Positions 48,175 to 57,329 of a DNA stretch of 64,000 bases are shown in pieces (position 1 is the first letter of the stretch; the number at the start of each line of letters is the position of its first letter). The stretch covers positions 37,830 through 101,829 of the forward strand of contig NZ_WUUS01000013.1 in NCBI RefSeq assembly GCF_009831625.1, read 5' to 3'. Below the pieces are notes generated by a model, which was given only the letters and a program-made list of their open reading frames with translations, did not search any database and was not told where the DNA came from. The DNA comes from Halobaculum saliterrae. Lineage in GTDB: Archaea; Halobacteriota; Halobacteria; Halobacteriales; Haloferacaceae. The position numbers were made by a program, and so were the translations under genes.

Positions 48175-48191
48175 CTATATCTGTTAGATGA
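48171..48191. promoter_or_regulatory. Inverted repeat across the orc start codon
   Basis: TCATCTA (48171-48177) and TAGATGA (48185-48191) around TATCTGT. The ATG of the minus-strand orc gene is within the left arm, so binding would block initiation. Confidence 0.7.
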
Positions 48192-48223
48192 CTTCTTCAG
48201 CTAATATTAAAAACTTGACCGGG

Positions 48224-48306
48224 TCGTTTCCGGAAACGAACGGTGATAATGTCTTGATCCCCCTCTGTCGTGTGGTTATTGTGTTAGCTACCTCTTTTCC
48301 GGAAAA
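48224..48306. promoter_or_regulatory. Two TTTCCGGAAA palindromes upstream of the second orc
   Basis: TCGTTTCCGGAAACGA (48224-48239, perfect 16 bp) and TTTTCCGGAAAA (48295-48306, perfect 12 bp). They may be Orc-binding or regulator sites. TTTCCGGAA also occurs at 36889 upstream of polB. Confidence 0.65.
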
Positions 48307-48353
48307 ATGACTGAACTCATTCCCGGCAGTCTTTCGTCATCGTCAGGGGGGCT

Positions 48354-48362
48354 TTTTTTAAT
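48354..48362 (+). promoter_or_regulatory. TATA-like box of SF1 helicase gene
   Basis: TTTTTTTAA, 24-32 nt before the ATG at 48386, suits a leaderless archaeal promoter. Confidence 0.5.
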
Positions 48363-48385
48363 CAGGAGTTTGTACCCGATTTCTA

Positions 48386-50722
48386 ATGGAGACGTATCTG
48401 GAGCATAAAAAGTCTCAATTTGAATCGGATCCTAGTGGGCAGGTACGTTTATCGGACGCAGAAGTGCAGGAAGAGGAAAGGTGGGATCCAGATGCTCCTG
48501 CGGTAGCTTTAGACCACTTAATTGCTGTATTTCGGCGACGTGGTCTGGTTAGAAGGGATGCTGTGCTGCTACCAGTTCATGAACCCGGGTCAGCATCACT
48601 AACTGGCGAATACATATTATACACTGAAGACGAATACGGTCACTCGCTTCAATATTATAATACAGATAATGGAGCTCCAGACTTCATTGAATATGACAAC
48701 GCCTCACGTTCGGGCTTACTGTATCGGCTCCGTTTCTGGGATCGACGATTTTCAAACCCGGATGATCTCTTATCTGAAGTTCTAGACGATCGTCCTCCGT
48801 ATCGACCGAATCCTATCAGTGCTGAGTCCCCGGTGAGTGCTGACGAGTACTCTACTTTCGTTGATGAAACGCTCGAATTTGTCCGAACTGAGCTTTTATC
48901 CCAACATCAAGGAGACTTAGATACCATAGTTGGGCACGGTGTAGATGTTGACCGTTCTGGAGGGGGAGTGGTAAGATCCACTGATATCCACAGAGGGCCT
49001 TCTACGATAACTTGTAACGTTGATCTCCCGCCGTCAGACTCGCTCGGACGTATGTACGAACCTGTGCAGGATGTATATGACATCTATGAAGGTAATACAG
49101 TCGCTCTTCTATGGGAGGATGATTATGATGATACCGCAGCTTTAGATGGGATTATCACTCGAATCGCCGAAAGATCTATCGTAATTGATGATGGGTTTGG
49201 AACCTATGACCGGGAGGACGTAGATCTTAGCGAAATTGGGGAAGTCACGCTCCGTGTTGTGCAAAAAGGAGTGGCAGAGCGTCGAGAGTACGAAGCGTTC
49301 AAACAATTGAGCGAGACATCCGAATCACTCCTTCGTGGGGACTCGAATATCGATTTCAGTTCCCCTCTTAATCTGGATTTCACTCCCGATCTGGAATTGA
49401 ATACCTATCAAGAGCGAGCAGCCGTCGATGCGCTTTGTACAGACGACGTATTCTGTATTCACGGACCTCCCGGTACTGGGAAAACCCGGACGCTGGTCAC
49501 GATTATCGAGCACGCGGTCGAAACCGGAGATAGAGTTCTCGTCTGTGCACACTCGAACCAAGCTGTTGACAACATCGTAGCCGGTGAAAGTACCTCTGAG
49601 ACCCCTGACGAAGCCTCTCTTCATCGAATTGTTCAGCGGTTTAGTGCCGAAGATGAACTCTCTGACATTTCGATGGTTCGTATAGGCAGTTCCCGGCAAG
49701 ACGTCGATTCATTTGTCGCCTCCCGGTACTATACCTCTACCAACCGACTAGATTCGAATATCGAGGGTACCGATATTATCGCGTCAACGACTAATACGGC
49801 GGCAGTTCTTGAAGATCGAGACGATGTTAACCTCGATCTCGTGGTAATTGATGAAGCGACGCAGGCATCCGGACCTGCAACGGCTGTCCCATTCGGATGG
49901 GGGAACCGTGTGGAAGAAACCGATCGTGGTCGTCTTCGTCCATACGGGTACCGGACTATCCTCGCTGGCGACCATAGACAGCTACCTCCATTCGTATCGG
50001 ATCCGGAAATGCGCGACCGGGGCCTACACACATCTCTATTTGAGCGACTCCTCGATGTCTATGGAGAGGATCTTGCCCAGACCCTTTACCGTCAGTACCG
50101 AATGCATGAGTCGATTGCCGAATTCGCGAGCCAAGAATTCTATGATGGGAATCTAGAACACGGTGAAGACAACCGGACAGCAACGATTGATGGCCTTACA
50201 CCCCTCCTCGCAATTGATGACAACAGTGGCGAAGCTCAAAATTCCGGTTCAAATTCTTACCACAATCCAACCGAAGCACAGTATGTTGTGGCACAGGCTC
50301 AGCGGGCGCTGAATCACGATGTTGATGCGAGCGATATTGGTGTTATTACTGGATATAGTGATCAACGAGAAACAATTCGCTCTGAACTCGTTAGCAGTAT
50401 CGAGGAGCTCGAATACAATAGCGTCGACGTGGAGACTATTGATAAATTCCAAGGGGGGCAACGAGAAGTCATAATCGTCTCTTTCACCCGGTCGAATCCC
50501 GAGAACGATTCTGGCTTTCTTGAGTCCCCGCCTCAGACGGCACGGAAGCGACTAAATGTAGCTATAACTCGGGCAAAGAAACGTCTCGTGTTAATTGGAG
50601 ATTGGGAGACGCTTTCGACTCCCGCCACTTTCCGTGATTCCTCAGAAAGTTGTGCTGACACCTTTGCCCGTCTCCGAGATTATCTTCAAGATCGAGACTG
50701 TATGGTTTCTAACCGAGGCTAG
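48386..50722 (+). CDS. SF1 (UPF1/DNA2/NAM7-like) helicase of defence island
   Basis: 778 aa. Residues 1-340 form an N-terminal part of unknown fold that includes a possible SH3/OB-like segment (about 235-290). The helicase core follows: Walker A GPPGTGKTRTL (about 360-370), Walker B VIDEATQASG (about 486), motif III GDHRQLPPF (about 528), QYRMHESI, TIDKFQGGQREV (about 683) and RLNVAITRAKKRLVLIGD (about 720-737). UPF1-like helicases of this size are frequent in prokaryotic defence systems. The gene is clearly more AT-rich than the transfer region, a sign of separate origin. It is followed after 16 nt by a small SH3-like gene. Confidence 0.85.
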   Translation: METYLEHKKSQFESDPSGQVRLSDAEVQEEERWDPDAPAVALDHLIAVFRRRGLVRRDAVLLPVHEPGSASLTGEYILYTEDEYGHSLQYYNTDNGAPDFIEYDNASRSGLLYRLRFWDRRFSNPDDLLSEVLDDRPPYRPNPISAESPVSADEYSTFVDETLEFVRTELLSQHQGDLDTIVGHGVDVDRSGGGVVRSTDIHRGPSTITCNVDLPPSDSLGRMYEPVQDVYDIYEGNTVALLWEDDYDDTAALDGIITRIAERSIVIDDGFGTYDREDVDLSEIGEVTLRVVQKGVAERREYEAFKQLSETSESLLRGDSNIDFSSPLNLDFTPDLELNTYQERAAVDALCTDDVFCIHGPPGTGKTRTLVTIIEHAVETGDRVLVCAHSNQAVDNIVAGESTSETPDEASLHRIVQRFSAEDELSDISMVRIGSSRQDVDSFVASRYYTSTNRLDSNIEGTDIIASTTNTAAVLEDRDDVNLDLVVIDEATQASGPATAVPFGWGNRVEETDRGRLRPYGYRTILAGDHRQLPPFVSDPEMRDRGLHTSLFERLLDVYGEDLAQTLYRQYRMHESIAEFASQEFYDGNLEHGEDNRTATIDGLTPLLAIDDNSGEAQNSGSNSYHNPTEAQYVVAQAQRALNHDVDASDIGVITGYSDQRETIRSELVSSIEELEYNSVDVETIDKFQGGQREVIIVSFTRSNPENDSGFLESPPQTARKRLNVAITRAKKRLVLIGDWETLSTPATFRDSSESCADTFARLRDYLQDRDCMVSNRG

Positions 50723-50738
50723 CTCAACCACTTTAGCT

Positions 50739-50960
50739 ATGAAACGATTTGACACCGGAGATCGTGTTCGCATAGATATTCCAGATGAGACGGATCCGGA
50801 CCATGAGCGGCTTCATAGTCGTCAAGGAATGGTTACTGAGATCATTCCTGATGAGGCAGGGACAGTAACTGGTGATGAACGGGAGAGCTATCTTTTCAAA
50901 GTGGAACTAGATAATGGCGAAACTGTCGACGTTCGCTGGCGAGATCTACGGCCAATATGA
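50739..50960 (+). CDS. Small SH3/KOW-like protein
   Basis: 73 aa from the ATG at 50739. Beta-rich sequence with the pattern RFDTGDRVRIDIPDE, HSRQGMVTEIIPDEAG and YLFKVELDNGETVDVRWRDLRPI. This resembles the SH3-like barrel of KOW or nitrile-hydratase-beta-type domains. It is 16 nt downstream of the SF1 helicase and probably co-expressed, perhaps as an accessory subunit. No catalytic residues are expected. Confidence 0.65.
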   Translation: MKRFDTGDRVRIDIPDETDPDHERLHSRQGMVTEIIPDEAGTVTGDERESYLFKVELDNGETVDVRWRDLRPI

Positions 50961-51045
50961 CTGGTTCGGACGTAATTGACTTGGTAGCCCTATTCCGTGG
51001 TCACTAAACACTAAGTTTGCGTACTGAATACATCTCGACATTACG

Positions 51046-54000
51046 ATGATCTCACTTCCTCCGCTTGTCGATAACGCCAACAGAACACTAGAAGACGCTT
51101 ACAAACGGATTATTCCCCAGATCGAGGAAGGCCGTATCGCAACTGGCTACTTTTATCTCTCAGGATTCGACCTCTACCGGGAAGATCTTGAAAACCTGGC
51201 TGACACCGATGAGCTCGGTCACGCTCCGCTTCGGATTTTGATGGGTCGTCAGACGAATAGGGGAACTGCTGACGAAATCGGTGAGGGGCAGAATCTCAAA
51301 GAGGAACTCAAAAGAGAGGTGAGAGAAAGCATCTCGGAGCTGAATAACGCCCAGATCGGGCGACTAGACCGGCTACGAGACTTTATCGCCGAAGGCGAGG
51401 TGAGCGTCCGTGTGCGAAATCCTGAAAATGGTTACTTCCACGCAAAGGGTGCGTCATTTCGAGCACCACTCGAAGACGACGAAGATTGGGGGCAAGAGGA
51501 GGATGAAGACACGCGGCCTTGCGCTACTGTCGTCGGTTCTTCGAACTTCACTAGAAGCGGCCACCAGAACAATATCGAGCTGAACCTCACGAGTCAGGAT
51601 CGACACAAGGCCGAAGCGTTCGAGGAGTGGTACGATAACCAGTGGGCCAACGCCGAGGAGTTCAGTAAGGAGATCATCCGAATTATCGAGAACAGCAAGG
51701 AGTACCAGGACTGGAAGGAACAGCAGGAGGACGAGTCCGACAAGGAGACGTCATCCGAGAAGCTGGGCACGTATCTCGAACCGTTCGAGCTCTACAAGCT
51801 GCTCGCTTACGATGAACTGAGTGGGAACGTCAACATCCGCGACAGTCCACTGTACTACTTCCAGAAGCTCGGGTACGAGAGTGCAAAGGAGAAGCTCTCC
51901 CAGTTCAACGGGTGCATAGTCTCCGACTCGGTCGGCCTGGGAAAATCATTTATTGGCGGTGAGCTCCTCCACGACTACCGCCAACGTGGCGACCACTGTC
52001 TCCTCATTGTCCCGGCCAACCTGACTGATCAGTGGGAAGACCTACTCCAGAACGACACTGACGAAGACGGCAATCCGTACTTCGGGTTAGAGGTAGACGG
52101 CACACACCTTGACGTGATGAGTATCAGCAAGTTCCAGAGTCTCTCCTACGACGTGGTGCAGGACCTCAAAGACAGGTTCGACGTCCTGCTTATCGACGAG
52201 GCTCATCGGTTCCGGAACTACGGGAAGTGGCGACCGAATCCGAACCACGATGATGACTACAAGGGGACGCGACGACACGCGAATCTCAGGCAGCTCCGCG
52301 GAAAGACGATGATTATGCTGACCGCGACCCCGATCAATAACAGCGCTACCGACCTAAAGAACCTCATCAGCCTGTTCACCAGCCCGGAGGAACTTCGGAA
52401 CAAGGCGTCACTCGACTTTGATGCGTTCGACGAATATATCGAACTCTCGGAGACGCGAAAACGCATTGTATCCGGGAAAGAGGAGGTCGACGACGACGAA
52501 CAGCAAGAAATCACCGAGCAGCTACAGCGACACTCCTCTGAGATTTCGAATATCTTGAACGAAGTGATGGTTCTCCGGACGCGTAAGCACGTCAAAGATC
52601 AGATTCAGGACAGCGAAGACTTCGAGATGAGCTTCAAGCCGCCGAAACTCAACAAGCAACAGTACTCCCTGCCGGCGGCCTACCAGCCAATATATCGGAT
52701 GCTTCCCGACGTGATGGACGCCCTCCACCTTCCCCACATCACAGTCAAAAACCCGAAAGCGGGGAGCACGCTGAAAGCTCTCTACAAGCTGAACCTCCTC
52801 AAACGGCTCGAGTCCTCAACGTACGCGTTCGTCCAGTCGATCGAGACGCTGCATCAGAGCGAACGCCAGCTTCTCGGTCTTCTTGGTGAACTCCCCGAAG
52901 ACGAAGACATCGATATGCTCCGAACTGTTCGGGAGGGGGATGACTCTGAACTCGGTGACTTTGTCGAAGGAGCCGACGCTGCTGAAGATCTCGAACAAAC
53001 ACTCGAAGAATTCGGCTTCGATACCACCGCTATTCAATCGGAAGAAGGAGCTGATACCGAGGGAGATGAACTGGCAGACGCCACCATCGGCGAGGTGAAG
53101 ACGTACATTAGGGAGGACCTCACCCTTCTATCGTATTTCCTCTCGCAGTTCATCGGTGATGTCGCCCGTGATGCGGGTGATGTGAGTGATTATGCGGTTT
53201 CCACGCGGCAATGGCTCGCTGACCACGACGCTGGTGTCCTCCCAGATATTCCTGAAGAAGAGATGAATCCGATTCTCTACCCGAATAGTGATCTGAGCGA
53301 AGTCGACCCCGCCACACGCGACTTTTACGAGGCCGTCTTTTCACTCCGCGAGTTCCGCGATCCGAAGATCGACCGACTTGCAGATGTCCTCACTAATCAC
53401 GATCAGAAGGTGCTCATCTTCACGCAGTATCGGGCAACTGCAGACTATGTCTATCGAACCCTCTGTGACAACGAGGATTCACCACTCACAGAGGCGAACA
53501 GTGCCGTCGTCAAGGGCGGTGACGAGAATAAGCAGGACATCATTCAACGCTTTGCACCCGAAGCGTCAGGCTACCAGCAAACGCTCGCCGAGTCGGGGGA
53601 CTCAGAGCTACAGTACGTAGTGGCCACTGATACGCTGAGTGAAGGGGTTAATCTTCAGGACGTTCATGTGGTGGTCAATTACGACCTGCCGTGGAACCCG
53701 ATGCGGATTGTCCAGCGTGTCGGGCGAGTCGACCGGATCGGGAGTACCGCCGAGAAACACGTCCACAACTTCTACCCGGACGGCGACATCGAGGCGGCGA
53801 TCAAGCTCCTGCAACGCCTACAGGCAAAGATCAACGATATCGCGCTCATCGTCGGAAAGGAGAACAACATCCTCGATCCGAACGAAGACCAGGTTCTTGA
53901 AAAGACAGGTGTAGATACGGAGAAGACTATCGGGGAATTACAGGTGGACGAGATCGAGGACTCTCTCCAGAAGTCTCGTGAAATTGACGACGTGAATGAA

Positions 54001-54852
54001 CTCGACGACACGAGCAAGAATCCGCTCCTCCGCAATGCGGGGAGTAATGAACACGCTGCGTTCGAGCGGTACCTTCTGAAGCGAGAACTGAACGAGGATT
54101 ACGACCTGACTGCGGAAGACTTCGAGTACGCTGAGGACTTCTTCGGTGACCCGCCGGAAGAACGGGAATTCCTCTACACGAATGTAACTGACCACGATGC
54201 CGGTCCTCGTCCGGGCGTATTCGCCCTTGCCCACCTCTGGTTCGACGATGATGACCACGAGTCCCCGCTTGGTCGCGTCCGTCGTGCTTTCTACTACAAG
54301 CCCTTCGCCGACGAGGTCAAAGAGCGGCCCGTGAGCACGCTCAACATTGACCCTTCAGTTGACGGCGAACCGATTACCGGAAATCCAGAGACGGTATTAT
54401 CGAATCGCGGTGAGATTCAAGCAGTACTTGACGAGCGTCTGGAGGTGATTCGAGAAGGCCAAGTTGAGGGTGCTTTCAAACAGGGAGAGGCCTTCTCGAA
54501 GGAACAGGAGACGATCCTCGATTTCATCAGTCACTACGTTCAGCCGAACCACGGCGATGAGCCAGCTCCTGTCGAAGAGTTCGAAACAATGGGAGAATGG
54601 GCTACCGACATCGAAGAGCGGCTGCAGGAGGTAAAGCTCGCGAACACGGATGAAGACCGAATTCTACGGGAAATCTTTCGACAGAATGAGCAGTACGACT
54701 CCTTCCCAGAGTGGCCGACCGGGGAGTTCCTCAGTCAGCTTGAGGAGTTCTTGGAAGAGAACGTCGAAGCCTCAACTGAATACCAGACGAAACTGATGGG
54801 AGAGAGTGATGTACAAGCGAAGCTCGTATGCTGGGGGGTTGTCGGACAGTGA
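51046..54852 (+). CDS. PLD-nuclease/SNF2 helicase, probable restriction effector
   Basis: 1268 aa. The N-terminal phospholipase-D-type nuclease has FHAKG (about residue 130) and VVGSSNFTRSG (about 161-171), the HxK...GSxxN signature. The SNF2-type SF2 core follows: SDSVGLGKSF (Walker A, about 294-303), LLIDEAHRF (about 381), MLTATPINN (about 424) and RVGRVDRIG (about 890). A long C-terminal region is unassigned. DISARM DrmD and other restriction effectors share the SNF2 part. Beside an Eco57I-type methyltransferase it most likely cuts or degrades unmodified DNA. It converges on the silent methyltransferase cassette 8 nt away. Confidence 0.88.
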   Translation: MISLPPLVDNANRTLEDAYKRIIPQIEEGRIATGYFYLSGFDLYREDLENLADTDELGHAPLRILMGRQTNRGTADEIGEGQNLKEELKREVRESISELNNAQIGRLDRLRDFIAEGEVSVRVRNPENGYFHAKGASFRAPLEDDEDWGQEEDEDTRPCATVVGSSNFTRSGHQNNIELNLTSQDRHKAEAFEEWYDNQWANAEEFSKEIIRIIENSKEYQDWKEQQEDESDKETSSEKLGTYLEPFELYKLLAYDELSGNVNIRDSPLYYFQKLGYESAKEKLSQFNGCIVSDSVGLGKSFIGGELLHDYRQRGDHCLLIVPANLTDQWEDLLQNDTDEDGNPYFGLEVDGTHLDVMSISKFQSLSYDVVQDLKDRFDVLLIDEAHRFRNYGKWRPNPNHDDDYKGTRRHANLRQLRGKTMIMLTATPINNSATDLKNLISLFTSPEELRNKASLDFDAFDEYIELSETRKRIVSGKEEVDDDEQQEITEQLQRHSSEISNILNEVMVLRTRKHVKDQIQDSEDFEMSFKPPKLNKQQYSLPAAYQPIYRMLPDVMDALHLPHITVKNPKAGSTLKALYKLNLLKRLESSTYAFVQSIETLHQSERQLLGLLGELPEDEDIDMLRTVREGDDSELGDFVEGADAAEDLEQTLEEFGFDTTAIQSEEGADTEGDELADATIGEVKTYIREDLTLLSYFLSQFIGDVARDAGDVSDYAVSTRQWLADHDAGVLPDIPEEEMNPILYPNSDLSEVDPATRDFYEAVFSLREFRDPKIDRLADVLTNHDQKVLIFTQYRATADYVYRTLCDNEDSPLTEANSAVVKGGDENKQDIIQRFAPEASGYQQTLAESGDSELQYVVATDTLSEGVNLQDVHVVVNYDLPWNPMRIVQRVGRVDRIGSTAEKHVHNFYPDGDIEAAIKLLQRLQAKINDIALIVGKENNILDPNEDQVLEKTGVDTEKTIGELQVDEIEDSLQKSREIDDVNELDDTSKNPLLRNAGSNEHAAFERYLLKRELNEDYDLTAEDFEYAEDFFGDPPEEREFLYTNVTDHDAGPRPGVFALAHLWFDDDDHESPLGRVRRAFYYKPFADEVKERPVSTLNIDPSVDGEPITGNPETVLSNRGEIQAVLDERLEVIREGQVEGAFKQGEAFSKEQETILDFISHYVQPNHGDEPAPVEEFETMGEWATDIEERLQEVKLANTDEDRILREIFRQNEQYDSFPEWPTGEFLSQLEEFLEENVEASTEYQTKLMGESDVQAKLVCWGVVGQ

Positions 54853-54860
54853 TTCGGGAG

Positions 54861-57167
54861 CTACGGTAGGGGCCCCTTCTGATCCAGTAAATCATATTTC
54901 TCCAAGACCAGATCGAAGTACATCTCGCCCATCAGCTTCGGATTCTCAACGCGATGGAAGTCGTCGAGGACAAACTTCACATCACGACGTTCCAGGCCAT
55001 ACGCGTGGAATGCAGCCGCGTCGATTTCAGCCTGTAATTCTCTACGTTCTTGATCTTCTACTGCTGCCGCGATTCCGCCGAGTCGCTCACGCATTTCTTT
55101 GAATTCTTCCCCGTAACAGTTCAATCGGGCAGCTCGTTCAGCGATATAATGGAACCAATCATCTCCGTCGGTGAGGCGTGGTAGCTGAGATTCCAGTAGC
55201 TCGCGCTTGACGATGTGCGTCTCGACTTTGGTCCGCATCAGGAAATCGAACGCAATGCTGTTCAGGAGCCCCGTTGCCACGAAGAGTTCTTGATCCGTAA
55301 ATCGCCGGACGTAGGGTGACCGAAGTGGGGACTCTGTGAGGTGTTCCTCTTCCGGCTCAATGGCGAACGGCTTGAACGTGTTAATGGTGTGGAGACAGAT
55401 GACATCCTTCGGAAGTACCGTCGCTATTATCGTCCGCTCGTCTCGGGATCGAGAAACGTCTCGAATGCCGATTCGGTATTCAGTACAATCAAGCAAGACA
55501 TCTTCTTCCTCAAGTCCGTGACCACGGTGTTCTTCGAGTAATTTATCTACGAATTGAACTTGAGACTTGCTCGTCTCTGAACCTCCAAAGGCGTCGTAGA
55601 TTGCTCGCTTGAGGTTCCCCCGATTGAATTTCTTCTCTCGAACACGGTACTGGGCACTATTCGGTGGATCATACATCCCCTGACTCCAATACCGAGGGTT
55701 GTCCAAACTCTCTGTGTGGGTATTATCGTGTTCGAATTGGTGGATATTCGCTCCCCCATATACAGGATAATCAGCATTATCAGGGGAATCTTGCAATCGA
55801 TCTTTATCGGTGGACTCGACGAACTCCTTCGTCAACATATCCACTGACCAAGCACCTTCGATATTCTCATCTAGAGGCGGTTGAGTGACTACCTTGCTGA
55901 GGACATCGGCTTCGACTTGTGATGTGATCGAGGGGAAAATTCTACCCTCGGGAGAATAATTGAGAAGCACTTGTCGTGGGATTTCTGCGGCCACGTCCTC
56001 GATATTATAGACCACGTCCATACTCCGTTGATTGAAAATACCTCGGAGTCGACTGGTCTTCCCTCCATACTCAAATGTCAGAATTGCAAATCGGTACTGC
56101 CGGTGTATCTGCTCAAAGATTCCCTTATTTTCGAACCCGATGAGGTTCTCTATGTCTGTATGGTCCAGTAGATGCGTTCGGAGGTCTTTCCCCATCACCC
56201 CACCGAAGATAGTCCCTGGGAGGAGTAGACTCACCTTCACGCCATCTCTGGAGAGTCTGAAGACCCGCTCAAGAAAAAGAGCCGAGAGTTCGTTCTTTGT
56301 CGGCATCGTTCGACCACCCACCACCGGAGATTGGAGCTTATAGACATCTCCCTGCGTGAAGAAGTCTGCCTGAGTTTCCATCGATTCCTTGTAGTCCTCC
56401 CATTCCCACGCAACTTCTGGGTTTGTGAGGAGGTCTTCCATCACCCCGTCTTTTTCCTCCGACGGATAGGTACGGAACTGCTCATCGTAGCGGATGAAGA
56501 AGTCGTCGCGATTCGCGTAGAGCATGTCCCATGGAGGGTTCCCAATGAACACATCGAATCCGCCTTTCTCGAAAACGTCGGCGAACTCCAACGGCCAGTG
56601 AAAGGGGGACCACTCCCGAATTTCCTCGATCGTTATGTCGTCAAAACCAGCGTCTTGGAATTCTCGCCGAAGGATCTTGTCAAATTTGTCCCGGTGTTCC
56701 TCTATTCTGTCTTCTGCCTCTCTCCGCCATTCTTGGGCTTCAACACTGGTCTCCGCTTTCTTGTGCTTCTCGATGGCCTCTTTCACGTCCTCAAAACGAG
56801 TTTTCACCTCCCAAGAATCGAGATCGCTGTCTCCGTCTTCGTTACTCTCGATGTCCGTATCGAGTTGACCGATTAGGCTGTTGCCCTGTCGTACGTTGAA
56901 ATCGATGTTGGGGAGCGGCTCCACCTCGCTCGGTTCATCCTCGATATCAGCGACCATCGACAACCAGAGCCTGAGCTTGCAAATCTCAACAGCACCTTCG
57001 TCGATATCGACTCCGTACAAATTGTTGAGGATGGCCGTTCGCTTTGCGTACAGTGATGAGGAGCCTTTTCCAGACTCGATTTCCTCTATCTCTTCTCGCG
57101 TTCTGGATTCTAGCTCCCAGCCTTGCCCCTCAGCTTCGAGCCGCTGGAAATACTCAATACATTGCAT
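54861..57167 (-). pseudogene. Silent methyltransferase C-terminal cassette (no promoter, no N-terminus)
   Basis: 768 codons open from ATG 57167, starting MQCIEYFQRLEAEGQ, identical to residues 436 onward of the intact enzyme at 57330. It has the NPPWDML catalytic motif but lacks the SAM-binding motif I and the first about 435 residues. It contains no frameshift or stop, so it is kept by selection. Its C-terminal recognition region (about 500-680) differs from that of the active copy. It begins exactly at the 54-bp inverted repeat. Inversion would fuse it in frame to the promoter and N-terminal half, giving a protein of about 1203 aa. I call it a silent cassette rather than a decayed gene. Confidence 0.88.
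57114..57167 (-). repeat. 54-bp inverted repeat, left copy
   Basis: Exactly complementary in orientation to 58635-58688 over all 54 positions, starting at ATGCAATGTATTGAG. Identity falls sharply on both sides. It is coding in both copies and in the same frame. Confidence 0.95.
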
Positions 57168-57329
57168 CAACTGAGCGTTTCGCTGTTGGCCGTTTTCGAG
57201 TAAATCTGCGAATGCTGGTGAAATAGGAGGTACTTCTCACACTCTGCTCAACAAGTATATTGACCAGTTCAGTCGAAAGTCACCCACATATCCACCATTT
57301 TGATATGAGTAAAGCAACTTTCAGGTGGT

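Noticed and set aside
54861..57170. Truncated methyltransferase as an ordinary decayed gene
   Set aside because: 768 codons without stop or frameshift, intact catalytic motif and an exact start at the 54-bp repeat argue for a kept silent cassette.
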